A stretch of 64,000 bases of DNA from Tetracladium setigerum (lineage: Eukaryota > Ascomycota > Leotiomycetes > Helotiales): contig PZJY01000002.1 in NCBI GenBank assembly GCA_031472005.1, positions 682,001 to 746,000 on the forward strand, in the 5' to 3' direction. The translations under genes and the position numbers were made by a program. Below the pieces are notes generated by a model, which worked only from the letters and a program-made list of their open reading frames with translations, was not told the DNA's origin and searched no databases. Shown here one piece after another: positions 35,101 through 48,295 of this stretch (positions are counted from its first letter, which is position 1; each line of letters begins with the position of its first letter).

Positions 35101-37015
35101 CCTGTATCAAGACGCCATCCTCCAGTTCTTGATCCCTCTTTGCTCTGACCATATCACGGAAGGTACGAATAGCTTCACGATCTAGCAAATCTGCCTTCTC
35201 CTTCTTGATTGCTGCTAATTCCGTCCACAAATCACGCCAGGTTGGTGGAAGACGAAGAGAAACTTTGTCCTCTCTTGATGACGAACCGAAAATCAGAAAC
35301 AAAGCTATTGTAGCAATATATGCTTCTGATTGTTTAGAGTCTGGAGTTGCAATAGAATTCATTGAGAATTTTTGCTGCTTTTGTGTCGAGGTAAAGTCGA
35401 TCTCAGGAGGTGGGCTGAAGGATAAGGTATCTTGAGTCTTTGCCCAGACAATTCGAAGGGAATGCCGAAATGCAAAAGTCGAATCCGAAATTACGGTATA
35501 GGACAACTTCGCAGAAGGATCTCTCGAACGGCAGGCTTCCTCCAGAATTCTTTGTGGGCTGATAGATGTCCACTTACCGAAATCACGAATTGTGACTCTG
35601 ACGCCATCGAGCCCGTTGATCACAGTACTTGACTTCCCGGTCAATGGATCTACCTCGTTCACAGGCAAGCTGGCGAACAAGTCTGCGAGAGCAGTATCAT
35701 CATCACTTCCCTCATCTTCGAGGCAAGCGGCTCCCATCTTCTTAGCTTCTTTACTCACTTCATCGTCAGAATCTTCTGAAATTGCTGCATCCTGCTTCTT
35801 GCCATTGATGCTAGCTTCCTTGGTTAAGGACGCACGTTGGATTGCTGCCACTTTTTCAAGCTGAATACGCTTAGTTCCCCATTGCTGGTCCGCAATGTAT
35901 TGATCAAAAAGAATATCATCCTCGATTCTTTTGATTTTCCGAAGCAATTTGGCTGTTTCGGGATCTTTGTCCAAAATCGAACTTGTGTTGGGCTTGCGGG
36001 CTCCAGTACGTATTGAGAAACTCTCCTTTTCAAATATTTTGGTTTTGCAGTCGATATACGTAGGCAGAAGATCATCTGGATCGATTTCGCTATCGTAGTC
36101 AACAAGTGCCGCCTTCTTCACAGGAGGTGGGCGTGATGTTGCTTGTAATGAAACACCATTTGTAACAGCAGGTCCCAAATGTCTTGTATCTGGCTCTCTG
36201 TGACGAGGAGTGGTTGTCCCAGACGGAGTCGGCGTGTCAATTGGTGTTTCTACAGGAATATGTTAGCGCAAACATAAAAACTTCAATAGATTCACACTAG
36301 CCAGTCAATTGTTTGGGAAAGCTACGTTGGTCATAGCCAGGCAGCTGTTCCCTAGCACTTTCACGCGCAAGCCATTCCAGAGCTTCTTCCATACCCCATA
36401 TAACATCCTTGTTCCCTCCAGTTGCAATCTTGTCAGATATGTCCAGAACCTGTCGAATTGCGAGGGAGACTTGATCTTCGACGAAACCTGATCCTGCAAG
36501 GGCCTGGTGTAATGTCCAGAGTCGGACAGTCAACTCCTCCTCTGAAAGTTGCCTTGTAGATGCATCTGATGACTGACTTCCACCGCGCCCACCTTCTGCC
36601 TTGATCAACTCGAGTATCTCCTCCATGAGCTCAGGTGGCAGCCATTTTCTGGTTGCCAGAATTTCCGACTGCCCTCTCAGAACGCGCCGATCTGTCTCCA
36701 ATCTGGTTTTCTGTCGACCGGCCTCTCTTTTAGATTTCTGCCCATGCTTTTCCACCAAAACCTGGAGCTCATTGTCTTCAAGTTGCTTCTCGAATTCCTC
36801 GGGGGTGAGGGTAGGTTGTGCGGGTGCCGACGCGTTCGGGATGGCATCCGTAGTAGCATGGACTTGCTCTTCAGATTGAATTGTGGCTTCCACTTCTGTC
36901 GCGGTTGCATCCAAGGTTGGCTCGATGTCGGCTCTAGGTTTGATGCAACGGAGGTCGTAGCAAATCCTCTTGCCGGATTGGCAGCTGGCTTCTTTTTTTT
37001 CTTCCCTCCAGCCAT
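32129..37015 (-). CDS. DEVH-box RNA helicase, DHX29/DHX57 (yeast YLR419W, Ucp12) type
   Basis: Ten exons: 37015-36302, 36249-34952, 34903-34806, 34753-33746, 33693-33552, 33493-33106, 33024-32817, 32769-32521, 32472-32397 and 32341-32129. All phases agree and give 1,464 residues if one base is restored near 36937-36941 in exon 1 (joining ATTSVAS to PRADIEPTLDATATEVE). Exon 1 carries a Lys-rich start and a UBA-like helix (GMEEALEWLA). Motif I, GETGCGKST (residues about 700-708), spans the exon 3/4 junction. Motif II DEVH is at about 805, SAT (motif III) follows, and motif VI QRRGRAGR is in exon 5. HA2 and OB-fold regions fill exons 6-10. Family role: remodelling structured mRNA 5' ends or ribosomes during initiation. 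The first intron uses GC at its donor (GCTAGT). It is divergent from GCN1. Confidence 0.88.
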
Positions 37016-37320
37016 GGTGGATGGAGTGGACGGAATTTGGTGAAAGGGTGTCTGTCTGTCAGTGTTTGTGTTCAGTTGTGAAAACGCGGGGTGAGGGGCC
37101 TGCCGTATGACGATCGGGCATTATATTTTTGAAGCCACTGTCACTGCCACTCGCTTATTTCAGGGTGTCGGTCAAAACTTCATCCACCACCCCATGGAGC
37201 TTTGATGGGCAATGTTTACAAAAAGGTAAATCTTACCTACAGTACAGTACACCCGCGACTGAAAGAACTTTGAACCACAATACAACCCTTGGGGCATGAG
37301 AATCTACTCCAACTTGCAAT
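37016..37320. promoter_or_regulatory. Bidirectional promoter, helicase / GCN1
   Basis: Only 305 bp separate two divergent ATGs of long translation-related genes. The stretch must contain both promoters and both 5' UTRs. No clear TATA box was seen. Confidence 0.55.
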
Positions 37321-40300
37321 ATGACTGAGGCGGAGGCCAATGGAAAGGCGGCATCGGATCTGGATTTATCGGCCACCAAAGCTGCGCTCTCCTCCTCATC
37401 GACAACTCGACGTATTGGGACCCTGCACACCATCGAAGAGAGGCTCTCGAAGAAAGGCAAGTTATGCAGGAGTTCTATAGCTGCAGAAAAAATGCTAATA
37501 AGCCTGGCTTTGTAGAGATAAATCAACAATTCTTCCCTCCTCTTTTGCGACTCATTTTTGGCACATATCCATACTACCACGACCGTGAATCACGACGAGC
37601 AGTTTCACGATGTATACGAACCATTTTCAGTTGTGGTGCTGATCCCAGAGCTCTCGCAGACTTCATTAAGCTGGTACAGACCGAAACCTTGAAACCAGGA
37701 CTGGCCTCGAGCAATGCATTTGTCCTTGTCGAATGGTGCAGCATACTCTTGCAGGAGATATCTGGCACCGAAAATTGGGAGCGGTGGGGTTTGGAAACGA
37801 TACAGAGTACCGCCCTAGCCCTCGAAATATGTGTTGGGGAGTTCTCTCGGGCCAATGTGAAGCACTCGGCTCTCGTTGTCACCCGCCGAGGCCTTCGTGA
37901 GGCATTCTCGGATGATGATACGAGGAGACTTGCCATCGAAGGAGCTATAGAGTGTCTTGCAAGTAAGAAAGCCCAGCCTTCCGCGCGCAATGCAATTATG
38001 CTGGGTGTCATTGCCGGAGTCTGTGCGAGGAAAGTTGAGGCAAAGGCAATACTGGAGCAGAACAAGGCCAGCTTCTATACCTTTTTCAACCGCGAGATCA
38101 TCGGCTCACGAGTTCCTGTTCCTGCACACATTGCAAATGGGCTGGAGGATTTTTTCGTAGCTTTTACAAGCTTGAGTGATCTCGAGAAGGAGATTGTTCC
38201 ATCTCTCGAAAAGGCTCTCCTACGAGCTCCTGAGATTGTGCTCAATGATCTTGTCACTCCCCTCTTTCAGGCATTGCCCAACTCCATTGATATTTCCAAA
38301 ATACTCCAAGGCCATTTGCTTAAACCATTGCTCGCAAATGTTAAATCAAGCAACCCTGCGATCCGCCAAGGCGCGCTATCTGCTTTTAAGGCCGCTATTC
38401 GAAATTCCAACGATGCAGCCGTTGTTGCTCAGATTGCGGAAGATGTCGTTAGCCCTCTGAAGGGCGGAAAGCTTTCATCCCCAGAGCAGCGAGCACTTCA
38501 TGCAGATATTATCTTCACACTGCCGTTGTCAAAGGCGACTGCATCGAAAGTTATTCCTTCCATTGCAGCAGTAGCTGCGAAGGAGCCAAATGAATCAGCT
38601 CTCATTGCCGAAACGCTAGCACTGGTTCGATTTGTCTCTTGGGGTGTAGTCAATGGAGTTGATGTGGACAAATCTGTCATCGACGCATTCACTAAGGGAA
38701 TATCTGACAAAAAGGTTACAACCAAGAAGTTATGGAGTATCCGACTAGGGGAACTATTATGGGAAATCGATGATGAGGGTCTTCTGCAGTCAAAGCTGTC
38801 ATCGTTAGTCGAGTCGGCTATCTCACCCCTCCTCGACATTTGGCAAGAAACATTAGCAAACCCTTTGTCTACTGCGCAAACCGGTCTCGTTAGTGCATCG
38901 TACGCATTTACAGCTCTTTCGCGTGCTAGAATGGCTTTGACCTCAAGCGCCAAGGTGGCTACAGGACTGAAAAAGGCCCAGGTGCAACAGCATTCCACGA
39001 CAATGGTGCCCAAACCATCTTTTCTGTTGAATCCACGCATGTATGGCAAGCTTTCCACTGACGATGATTTCATATGGTTTATCCGCGCTTTGTCATCAGT
39101 CTCACAGGATATTGCTAAACATGACTCTGGTTCAGCTGTTGCCCTTGCTTGGTCTCAAGCTATCATCTTCTGCATTTCTTCCACAAGCGTCAAGCCAGAT
39201 ACGCGAAAAACCGCCATAAATACCTTGTCAAAACTTTATATCGATCAGCCCGCACAGATATCAAGTATCTTGGTTGCTGGGCTTTGGCAGTGGCGAAATT
39301 CTTTGGAGGCAGGGGAAAAAGATAGTGCAGCAGCATCTGCAAAATCCGAGTGCCAAAGTCTTCATTTTGTAATCAAAGCAATCTTTTTATCACCAGCAGA
39401 AGCGACTCGTCTTGGCAAGCCCGTGGAAGATTCTATAAGGAGGAATCAACTGATTTCTATTTTGATTCTTTCACGCCCCGAGCTCCTACCTGGGGTTCGC
39501 TGGATAGATTTGTGTTTGAGAATGGACGTAGATCCTGGCGATCTCGCACGAGTTTCTCAAGACGCATTATTAGAAGAAGTTATTCAACGCACAAATTTCT
39601 CAGAAAAGGTATGTTTGTTCAGTCTACCTCGGTTTCGATGATTAACTTGTACTAGTCACTCTCCACGTCCGAGATTGTGAAGAAAGCTGCATTCGACGCT
39701 GTAGCAGAGCTTGCTTTTGTGGCTCCCGAAGTCATGATACCTCGAATTGTAAAGCTACTACAAGACGACCTGGATCCTTCAGAGCTCTCAAGTATTGGTC
39801 CTACCGAGGCTGCCATTTTCCGAACTCCAGAAGGAACTGTATTTGTGGATGTCTTGACGGCCAAATCACAGAATTATGTGCCCAACAAGAACACCAAAGA
39901 TTACGACACATTGAAATGGGAGGAGGACCTGAGAGAACAATTAGCAAAGAAGAAGGGACAACAGAAGAAGTTGACACCTGAGGAGACGAACAAAGTCAAT
40001 GCGCAATTGAAGAAAGAATCTGCTATTCGACTTCAAATCCGACACCTTGAGGCAAGACTGCTTCGTGGAGTTGGAATAATCAATAGTCTTGCGAATGGCC
40101 CTCCTACGGAAGCCAGGCTGTGGATGGGACCAGCTATACAAGCACTGATCCGAGCCATAGAGGCTGGTGCTGGCCTCATCACAGGAACAGCTGCTCCCGA
40201 TGCCTATGTTCAGTGTGCGGAGAGACTGCCAACGCGAATTGGCTCTCTTCGACCATTTATCGGTATCGCAGCCCTGAGGGCTTTAGATGTACCTCATTTG

Positions 40301-43300
40301 GCAGAACACTTGACTCAAGAGCCGCTTGGTGCCTTGATTACTCGAGTTCTTTACCGCCTAAGATTCTCGGGTGAGCAGCGTCCCTTTGACACAGTATCGC
40401 TGGCTTATATTTTGCCTCTGATCTTCCTGGTACTTAGCAAGGGAGGCTTTGGTGAAACTGATGATGCGGAGGCACAGCTAGTATTGGCGATAGAGTTTCT
40501 ATCATTCCATACCAATGCTTGCGCTGATGTTCTTGTCCCTCGCGATGAGGTGTTATCAATTCTGATTTCATCAATGCAAATTTACAACCAGCATTACAAG
40601 ATGATAAAAGATTGCTTGTTGGATCTCTCTCGATGTATCGCACCAAATATTACTCCACAGGAAATTTCCATCCTGAGCAAGGGCGCTATCGTTCCCCAAG
40701 TCGCTGTCCGAACATCCGTCCTCCAATCTATCAGCGCTGAGATAGATATGAGTGAACTGGATTTCTCCGATGAAATCTGGCTTGCTTGCCACGATGATGT
40801 AGCAGAGAATGTCGAACTTGGTCGAGAAATATGGGAAGAGAGCGGATTTGAAGTCTCAAAGGAGTCGACCTATAGTAGTCTCCCGTACCTCGAAAGCGGT
40901 GACAAACAACTCAGGAGGGCAGCTGCTCGGTCATTAAGCGAGGCAATCAAGATCCAGCCAACCACCTTCTCTGATGTTCTCTCGCGCCTCCAGTCCAGAT
41001 ATCTTGAGCTTGCGAAGCCCCGCGTTCCTCAACTGGATGAGTATGGCATGCCAAGAAAGATGGATCTTACTGATCCATGGGAGGGCAGAAATGGAATCGC
41101 TCTTGCGTTCAAGGCGCTAGCTCCTGTGTTTGATGAAAAGATTCTTGATTCATTCTTAAGATTCTTGATCGAGCAAGGACCACTTGGCGACAAAGATTCA
41201 AATGTACGAGCAGAGATGGTGGAGTCTGCAACGGCAATCATCGGTCTTCATGGAAAGAACAAGGTCGAGGCATTGATGAAAACTTTTGAGCAAACGCTTG
41301 AGACACCAGACAAAGGTTCTGAATTTGCGGATCGTGTCAACGAAGCAGTGATTATCATGTATGGCGCACTAGCTCGGCACTTGTCTCCAGGGGACTCTCG
41401 TGTTCCCAAAGTTGTCTCGAGACTTCTAGATACTCTGAGTACTCCATCAGAGGCAGTGCAATATGCTGTAGCCGACTGCTTACCCCCACTTGTACGCGCA
41501 TCCAAGGAGCAGACAGCTGATTATATTCACCTGGTTCTAGAGAGGCTGTTCAACTCGAAAAAGTATGCAGCCCGACGTGGTGCTGCATACGGTTTGGCTG
41601 GGATTGTGCATGGCAAAGGCTTGTCTGCGCTCAGAGAATACCGAATTATGGCTACTCTACATGGTGGTATTGAGAACAAGAAGGATGTGAACCATCGAGA
41701 AGGTGCACTTCTAGCCTATGAATTGTTTTCTACCATTCTAGGACGAATCTTTGAGCCATATGTCATTCAGATTGTACCGCAGCTTCTTAGCAGCTTTGGT
41801 GATTCCAGCGCCGACGTGCGTGAAGGATGTCTGGCAGCTGCCAAAGCATGCTTTGCTAGCCTCAGCTCGTATGGTGTTAAGAAGATTTTACCAACCCTGT
41901 TGGACGGTCTTGATGAACAGCAGTGGAGAAGCAAGAAGGGTGCTTGCGATTTACTTGGTGCCATGGCGTACCTCGACCCTCAACAACTTGCCCAAAGTCT
42001 GCCTGAAATCATTCCGCCTTTGACTGGAGTTTTGAATGACAGTCACAAAGAAGTACGACTGGCTGCCAACCGAAGTTTGAAACGCTTCGGTGAAGTCATC
42101 AGTAATCCTGAGATCAAGAGCCTTGTGGGTGTACTGCTCAAAGCGTTGAGTGATGCTACAAAATATACGGATGACGCCTTAGATGCTCTCATTAAGGTGT
42201 CCTTCGTACACTACCTGGACGCCCCGTCCCTTGCACTCGTTGCTCGAATTTTAGAACGAGGTTTGGGAGACCGCTCTGCCACCAAGCGCAAATCTGCCCA
42301 GGTTATTGGCAGTTTGGCTCACTTGACAGAACGAAAAGATCTCATTTCACACCTGCCAATCCTGGTTGCTGGACTCAAAATTGCAATCGTTGATCCCGTC
42401 CCGACAACAAGAGCCACTGCTTCCAAAGCCCTTGGTTCACTCATCGAAAAGCTTGGAGAAGAAGCGCTTCCAGATCTCATTCCAGGCCTGATGCAGACTC
42501 TCAAGTCCGATACTGGTGCAGGCGACAGGTTGGGTTCTGCGCAAGCACTCAGTGAAGTCTTGGCCGGCCTGGGAACGGCGAGACTCGAAGAGACCCTGCC
42601 CACCATTCTCCAAAATGTCAGCTCCTCCAAGGCATCAGTCCGAGAAGGTTTCATGTCGCTCTTCATTTTCTTGCCCGTTTGCTTCGGAAACAGTTTCGCC
42701 AACTACCTTAGCAAAATCATCCCTCCCATCCTTGCTGGATTGGCAGACGATGTCGAGTCGATTCGCGACACTTCTCTTCGTGCTGGAAGACTGCTTGTCA
42801 AAAACTTTGCTACTCGGGCTATTGACTTGCTTCTACCTGAATTGGAGAGAGGTCTCGCCGATGATAATTACAGAATTCGTCTCAGTTCCGTCGAGTTGGT
42901 TGGTGACCTTTTGTTCAATCTTACAGGTATTAGCGCCAATACAGAGCAAGATGAGGTGGAAGAGGGTGCACAGGAAGCTGGAGCTTCGCTCTTGGAAGTT
43001 CTGGGAGAGGACAAGAGAAACAAGGTTCTTTCCTCACTATATATCTGTCGCTGCGACACATCTGGTCTTGTCAGGACCGCTGCTGTCAATGTTTGGAAGG
43101 CTCTGGTTGCCAGTCCAAGAACTCTCAAGGAGCTTATTCCTACGCTTACTCAATTGATCATCCGGCGCCTTGGTAGTTCAAACATGGAGCAGAAGATCAT
43201 TGCGGGTAATGCCCTGGGAGAGTTGATCCGAAAAGCTGGCGACGGTGTTCTTTCGAGCTTGTTGCCAACCCTTGAAGAAGGCTTGCAGACTTCGACCGAT

Positions 43301-45519
43301 ACGGATGCTAAGCAAGGAATTTGTATTGCACTTAAGGAATTGATTTCGTCAGCTTCGCCTGAAGCATTGGAGGATCACGAGAAGACATTGATCTCCGTAG
43401 TCCGTACGGCACTCATCGATTCTGATGAAGAAGTCCGAGAAGCTGCCGCGGAAGCATTCGATTCGTTGCAACAAATTTTCGGCAAAAAGGCAGTCGACCA
43501 AGTGCTACCACATCTTCTGAGCCTGCTTAGAATTGAAGATGAGGCGGATAATGCACTTTCTGCATTACTGACGCTTCTCACAGAGACGACGAGATCAAAT
43601 ATTATTCTACCGAACCTCATCCCAACACTCACCACCTCACCAATCTCTGCATTCAACGCAAGAGCTCTTGCGTCTTTGTCTACTGTTGCAGGATCTGCCA
43701 TGACTCGCAGACTACCCAACATTTTGAACAGCCTCATGGACAATATTATTGTTTGTAAGGATGATGAGTTGCGTGCAGATCTTGAGTCATCCTTCGATAC
43801 TGTCATCTTGTCCATCGATGAATATGATGGCCTCAATACGGCCATGAGCGTGCTCCTAGCCTTGGTAAAACATGACGACCACAGACGACGAGCTGCAGTA
43901 GACCACCACCTCGCCAAATTCTTTGCTTCAGCTACTGTTGATTACTCTCGCTACAATCAAGATATCATTCGAGCACTTCTTATTTCCTTTGATGACCGCG
44001 ATCCTGAGGTCGTCAAGGCTGCTTGGACAGCATTGAGCGAGTTTACAAAGCACCTCAAGAAGGAAGAGATGGAAGCGTTGGTATTCTCAACCCGCCAAAT
44101 ATTACAACGTGTTGGCGTGGCAGGCTCCAATCTTCCCGGATTTGGATTGCCAAAAGGAATCAACGCAATCCTACCAATTTTCTTGCAAGGTCTCATGAAT
44201 GGTACAGCAGAGCAGAGAACGCAATCAGCGTTAGCAATTTCAGATATTGTTGACCGTACTAGCGGAGACTCGCTCAAGCCATTCGTCACAACTATCACTG
44301 GACCATTGATTCGAGTAGTCTCGGAGAGATCCGTCGAGGTGAAAGCAGCAATTCTGTTGACACTGAACAATCTCCTGGAGAAGATTCCAACACTTTTGAA
44401 GCCCTTCTTGCCACAACTTCAGCGAACTTTTGCCAAGTCTTTAGCAGATACATCCAGCGAGGTCTTGAGAACAAGAGCAGCAAAGGCCCTTGGTACTTTG
44501 ATCACTCTCACGCCTCGAATTGATCCATTGATTGCTGAGCTGGTCACTGGGTCAAGAACATCAGACGCAGGGGTCCGCAACGCCATGTTAACGGCTCTTT
44601 TCGAGGTTATTAGCAAGGCTGGAGCCAACATGAGCGAGACATCAAGAAATGGAGTTCTGAGTCTGATCGATACGACTCCCGAGGAGAATGACATTTCGAT
44701 GGCCATCACAAACGCCAAGTTACTAGGTGCTCTGGTCAAGAACGTACCAGCAGAGAATGCGCATAGTCTGATCAAGAACCGCGTAATGACAACACACTTC
44801 ACTCAACCCTCCGTGTTAGCCTTAAACGCCGTCCTTGCCGAATCAGCAAGTTCATTGACCGACGGCCCTTTCGCCGATGATTTGCCAGCAGTTATCTGCC
44901 AAGGAATGGCGAGCAAGAATGTGAGTTTAGTCCAGATCGTGTTAAAACGAAGCTAATATCGGAATTCTAGAACTTTATTTCGGACAACTGCGTGATTGCA
45001 GCCGGTAAATATATCCTTGCTGAGAGCAGGAGCAGTGCCTTCGAAACTCTCAAACCACTATTCGAAGGTCTGGCAACCTTGATCCAGCCTGGACACTCGG
45101 TAGATACCCGGCGTCTCGCCTTGGTGGTGGTTCGCACAGCATGTCGGCACCATATGGACATCGTACGACCACACCTCCCCACGCTGGCCCAACCAATCTT
45201 TGCCAGTGTTCGAGATCCCGTCATTCCAGTAAAGCTCGCCGCAGAGGCTGCGTTCATGGCATTGTTCAACGTTGTGGATGAGGAGGGCAAAGTGTTTGAG
45301 AAATACATTGCCAGTCAAGAACTAACAGTCCTCCAAAAGAGGAGCATGCAAGATTACTTTAAGCGTGTGGCTTTGAGACTGGGCAACACCGCACGAGAGA
45401 GGAGAGAAGCTGAAGGAGGTCAAGGTGGATTGGGGCTTTCAAATGATGAGGTTGATGATGAGAGGGAGATTTGGAGTGTAGGAAAGGTAGACTTGGGCGA
45501 GGGAGCATTTGATGAGTGA
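37321..45519 (+). CDS. GCN1: GCN1, HEAT-repeat activator of Gcn2
   Basis: Four exons: 37321-37456, 37516-39608, 39656-44920 and 44971-45519. They encode 2,680 residues, the normal GCN1 length, without any frame break. The protein is almost wholly HEAT-type helical repeats. Conserved blocks include RRGAAYGLAGIVHGKGLSAL, SSFGDSSADVREGCLAAA, GVKKILPTLLDGLDEQQW, WRSKKGACDLLGAMAYLDPQ and KALGSLIEKLGEEALPDLIP, in the eEF3-like and Gcn2-binding central part. Family role: with Gcn20 it senses stalled or collided ribosomes and hands uncharged tRNA signals to Gcn2. Intron 1 is GC-AG (AAAG|GCAAGT at 37457) with a TGCTAATA branch site near 37493. It shares a 305-bp promoter with the helicase. Confidence 0.96.
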
Positions 45520-46245
45520 ACGGGGCATTGAATTGGCGTATGTGTGGTGAAAAGTGCGTTGCATTGCATGGAAAGATTGTCGTATAATGAATGGATTTTT
45601 GTAAACTTGATCCATGAACATTTGGTAAATTGTAATGATTTGTCAAGAAAAGAATTAATATTGATTTGATTGTCTTGGTTGACCAACAACACAGCCAACT
45701 AACCTACCCTACTTCTTACCAGCCAACCTCAATTTAAGGAGCATAATCTCGTGGCAAAATTGTATAGTCATTTCTAAACTTTCTCAAAAGATTCCTAGAG
45801 ATTGCATGCTTCTGGGCTGTCTTTGGCCTCTGGTCCTTGGCCGTTTTAGCATTTCATCGAGGCATGAAGGACGTCTTATCACGTGGTATAGAGATTTGTA
45901 CAACACGAGAACTTCAAGACACCAGAGTATCGAAGCAGAATCTATTTAATGGGCAGTTCCATCTCTTGTGAACCAGGCGCAATTGGGTTTTGTCATCTCT
46001 TCGAATTTGACGATTGAAAATGGAGGTGTTTTGGCGATAAGTAAAGAATAAGCCCTAATCTCACACGTGATCCAGCCTTCGGTTAGTTCGCCCACCAAAA
46101 TATTTCGGCAATATTTTCTGTTCGCCTGAAGCGCGCTAACCGCTTTGCCCATGCGAAGACAGAGACTCCTCCACCTTTTTACAATCTTGAAAGACATCGA
46201 CAACCACGACAAATCCATCAACGACCACCCGAGGAATTTGTCAAG
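45520..46245. promoter_or_regulatory. RPL19 promoter region
   Basis: About 725 bp. A CCCTAA box (TTAGGG on the other strand) at 46053-46058 resembles Tbf1-type sites found in front of ribosomal protein genes in some ascomycetes. A CGACAACCACGACAAATC stretch lies just before the start codon. Both are candidate elements by analogy only. Confidence 0.4.
46053..46058 (-). promoter_or_regulatory. Candidate TTAGGG box of RPL19
   Basis: CCCTAA on the plus strand, about 190 bp before the split ATG. Tbf1-like binding at such sites is known for ribosomal protein genes in several yeasts; use in this species is inference. Confidence 0.3.
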
Positions 46246-47078
46246 ATGTAAGCATAGATCAACCAGAACCCTCAGGATGAATATTTGATTCTGCGGATAC
46301 GGAATGGGCTTCGTTCGGTGGTGGGAGAGGGGATTCAATTCGTCATCGATATTTCAACGTACTGACTCTTTTCTCACGATAGGGTCAACCTCACCACCCA
46401 AAAGCGCCTTGCGGCATCCGTCGTAGGCTGTGGACAGCGCAAGATCTGGCTTGATCCCAACGAGACCAGCGAGATCTCCAATGCCAACTCTCGCCAAACC
46501 ATCCGCAAGCTCGTTGCAGATGGCCTCATCATCCGCAAGCCCGTCACCATGCACTCCCGATCCCGCGCCCGCGAACTTACCGCCGCTCGACGACTGGGTA
46601 GACACCGTGGTTTCGGTAAGAGGAAGGGTACGGCTGATGCCCGTATGCCAAGGTACGAGACAATTGAGGGAGGGGTGCAGATGTAGGGGCAGGTTCTGAT
46701 ATTTTTATAGCCAAGTCGTTTGGATGCGCCGTCTCCGAGTTCTTCGTCGTCTCCTCGTCAAGTATCGCGCCGCAGGCAAGATCGACAAACACCTTTACCA
46801 CGAGCTCTACCACTTGAGCAAGGGTAACACATTCAAGCACAAGCGAGCATTGGTTGAGCACGTAAGTTGATGCAGAGAGGGTGGCCAACACTGCTACAGA
46901 GACTGACTGGTTCAAATAGATCCACAAGGCCAAGGCTGAAGCTGCACGAGAGAGAAGCCTCAAGGACGACATGGATGCTAAGCGTGCGAAGACCAAGGCT
47001 GCCCGTGAGAGGAAGTTGGAGAGAGCTGCTGCTAAGCAACGTGCGAACTTGGGTGAGGAGGAGGAGACCGAGGCTTAG
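46246..47078 (+). CDS. RPL19: 60S ribosomal protein eL19
   Basis: Four exons: 46246-46247, 46383-46652, 46711-46861 and 46920-47078, giving 193 residues. The first exon supplies only A and T of the start codon; the G comes from exon 2 after a 135-bp intron (GTAAGC...GATAG). Text VNLTTQKRLAASVVGCGQRK, NETSEISNANSRQTIRKLV and RRLGRHRGFGKRKGTADARM, with the long basic C-terminal helix ending NLGEEEETEA, is unmistakable eL19. It bridges the large subunit to 18S rRNA. Codon choice is strongly C-ended, as for a highly expressed gene. No defect was seen. Confidence 0.97.
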
Positions 47079-48295
47079 ATCATCGGGACCTTTTGTGTTG
47101 CTAGCATACGGAGTGTTTGGCAGGGTCTCAAAAATAGAGGCTGGATGCTTTTACTGGTCTCTCTTCTTGCATTTCTGCACGGAACAAATGGTATCATGAT
47201 CTCGCATTTTTGGTGTCCATGTGCTGTGATATTGATATGGTGACATGGTGACGATTACATTTTGGCTAAGGTCTGGCAGCCAAGAGAGAGATTAGAGGTC
47301 AAAAGTGGGAAGCAAAGCAGATCGGATTGTACGGAAGCAGTGGTGGAGAAGGTTGCGGGCGAGACCATCTACATTCATTCTTCGTCGGCTTCTTATCAAT
47401 TCAGATATCAGACTGCTCTCGCATGTTTTGAAAGGGATTACAATGTGTCGGAGGGTTGCTAGCTTCACCTCCTCCAGGAAAGCACATGATAACACACAGC
47501 AAGGAAAGCACGTCGGATACGGAGGCAGTGGAAGATAAGGTGGTGATGATCTCAATTTCTCTTCATTCGACCTTCTATCAACTCATGTAGGACAGCTAAT
47601 ACCTTGTATGAAACCTATCACAGTTTGGAGGTTGGGGTAAGTAAAGACGATGACTCCCTTTCCGGAGCACCACACCAACGAAAGAGAGCTAGTGTTTTGG
47701 GGACAACCAACTCAGTTACCTCCCCTCCGAGAGCCTCCAACAAACACGATTGAGTTATATCAATCAAAGACAATGGGACATGAAATAGAGGCGTCAAATA
47801 GGGCGTCACCTCTCGGGACGGTGCATGAAGTAGTTAGTGGTGGTAATAGACAATAGATAAGCGTCGTCGTTGTAGTGATTAGGTGTCCAAATAAAAGAGT
47901 GAACAAGAAACGCATCAGGTACTTTCACATTGTCCCTCTAAGGTGGTATGTGTGCCCGAGACATGTCAACATCGCCCATTCTCACGAACGAGAGCTGTAA
48001 CTGACTTACTGGCAGACTCATCATATGCGCTATAGTTGTTTGGTGAGGAAAGAAAAGAGGAAAGAGAAAGGGAGAGAGAGTCGCAGGTGCTGGGAAGGCT
48101 GAAATACACCATCCGACTGCCAAGCGGCGCTAGTGGATGGCGGGGAACTCGGCCGTGGGATTGGATCAACTCACCTGTCGGAAGATCGAGCTTGATTCTT
48201 GAATCACCAAAATAGTCATCGAACGACATATTTGGGTATGCGCCATTGGACCTCCTAGAAGCCTGGGATATCTGCTAATATATATCCAGGTGGCC
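47079..48295. promoter_or_regulatory. Intergenic region RPL19 / SHMT
   Basis: About 1.2 kb between tandem plus-strand genes, holding the RPL19 3' UTR and SHMT promoter. A minus-strand open frame starting MSFDDYFGDSRIKLDL at 48229 begins only 67 bp upstream of the SHMT ATG. It was not accepted as a gene because its downstream exons could not be joined. Confidence 0.35.

Noticed and set aside
47966..48229. Minus-strand frame starting MSFDDYFGDSRIKLDL
   Set aside because: The first 18 codons look protein-like and are followed by a GTGAGT donor, but no downstream exon joins in phase and the start is only 67 bp from the SHMT ATG. It remains a possible small gene.
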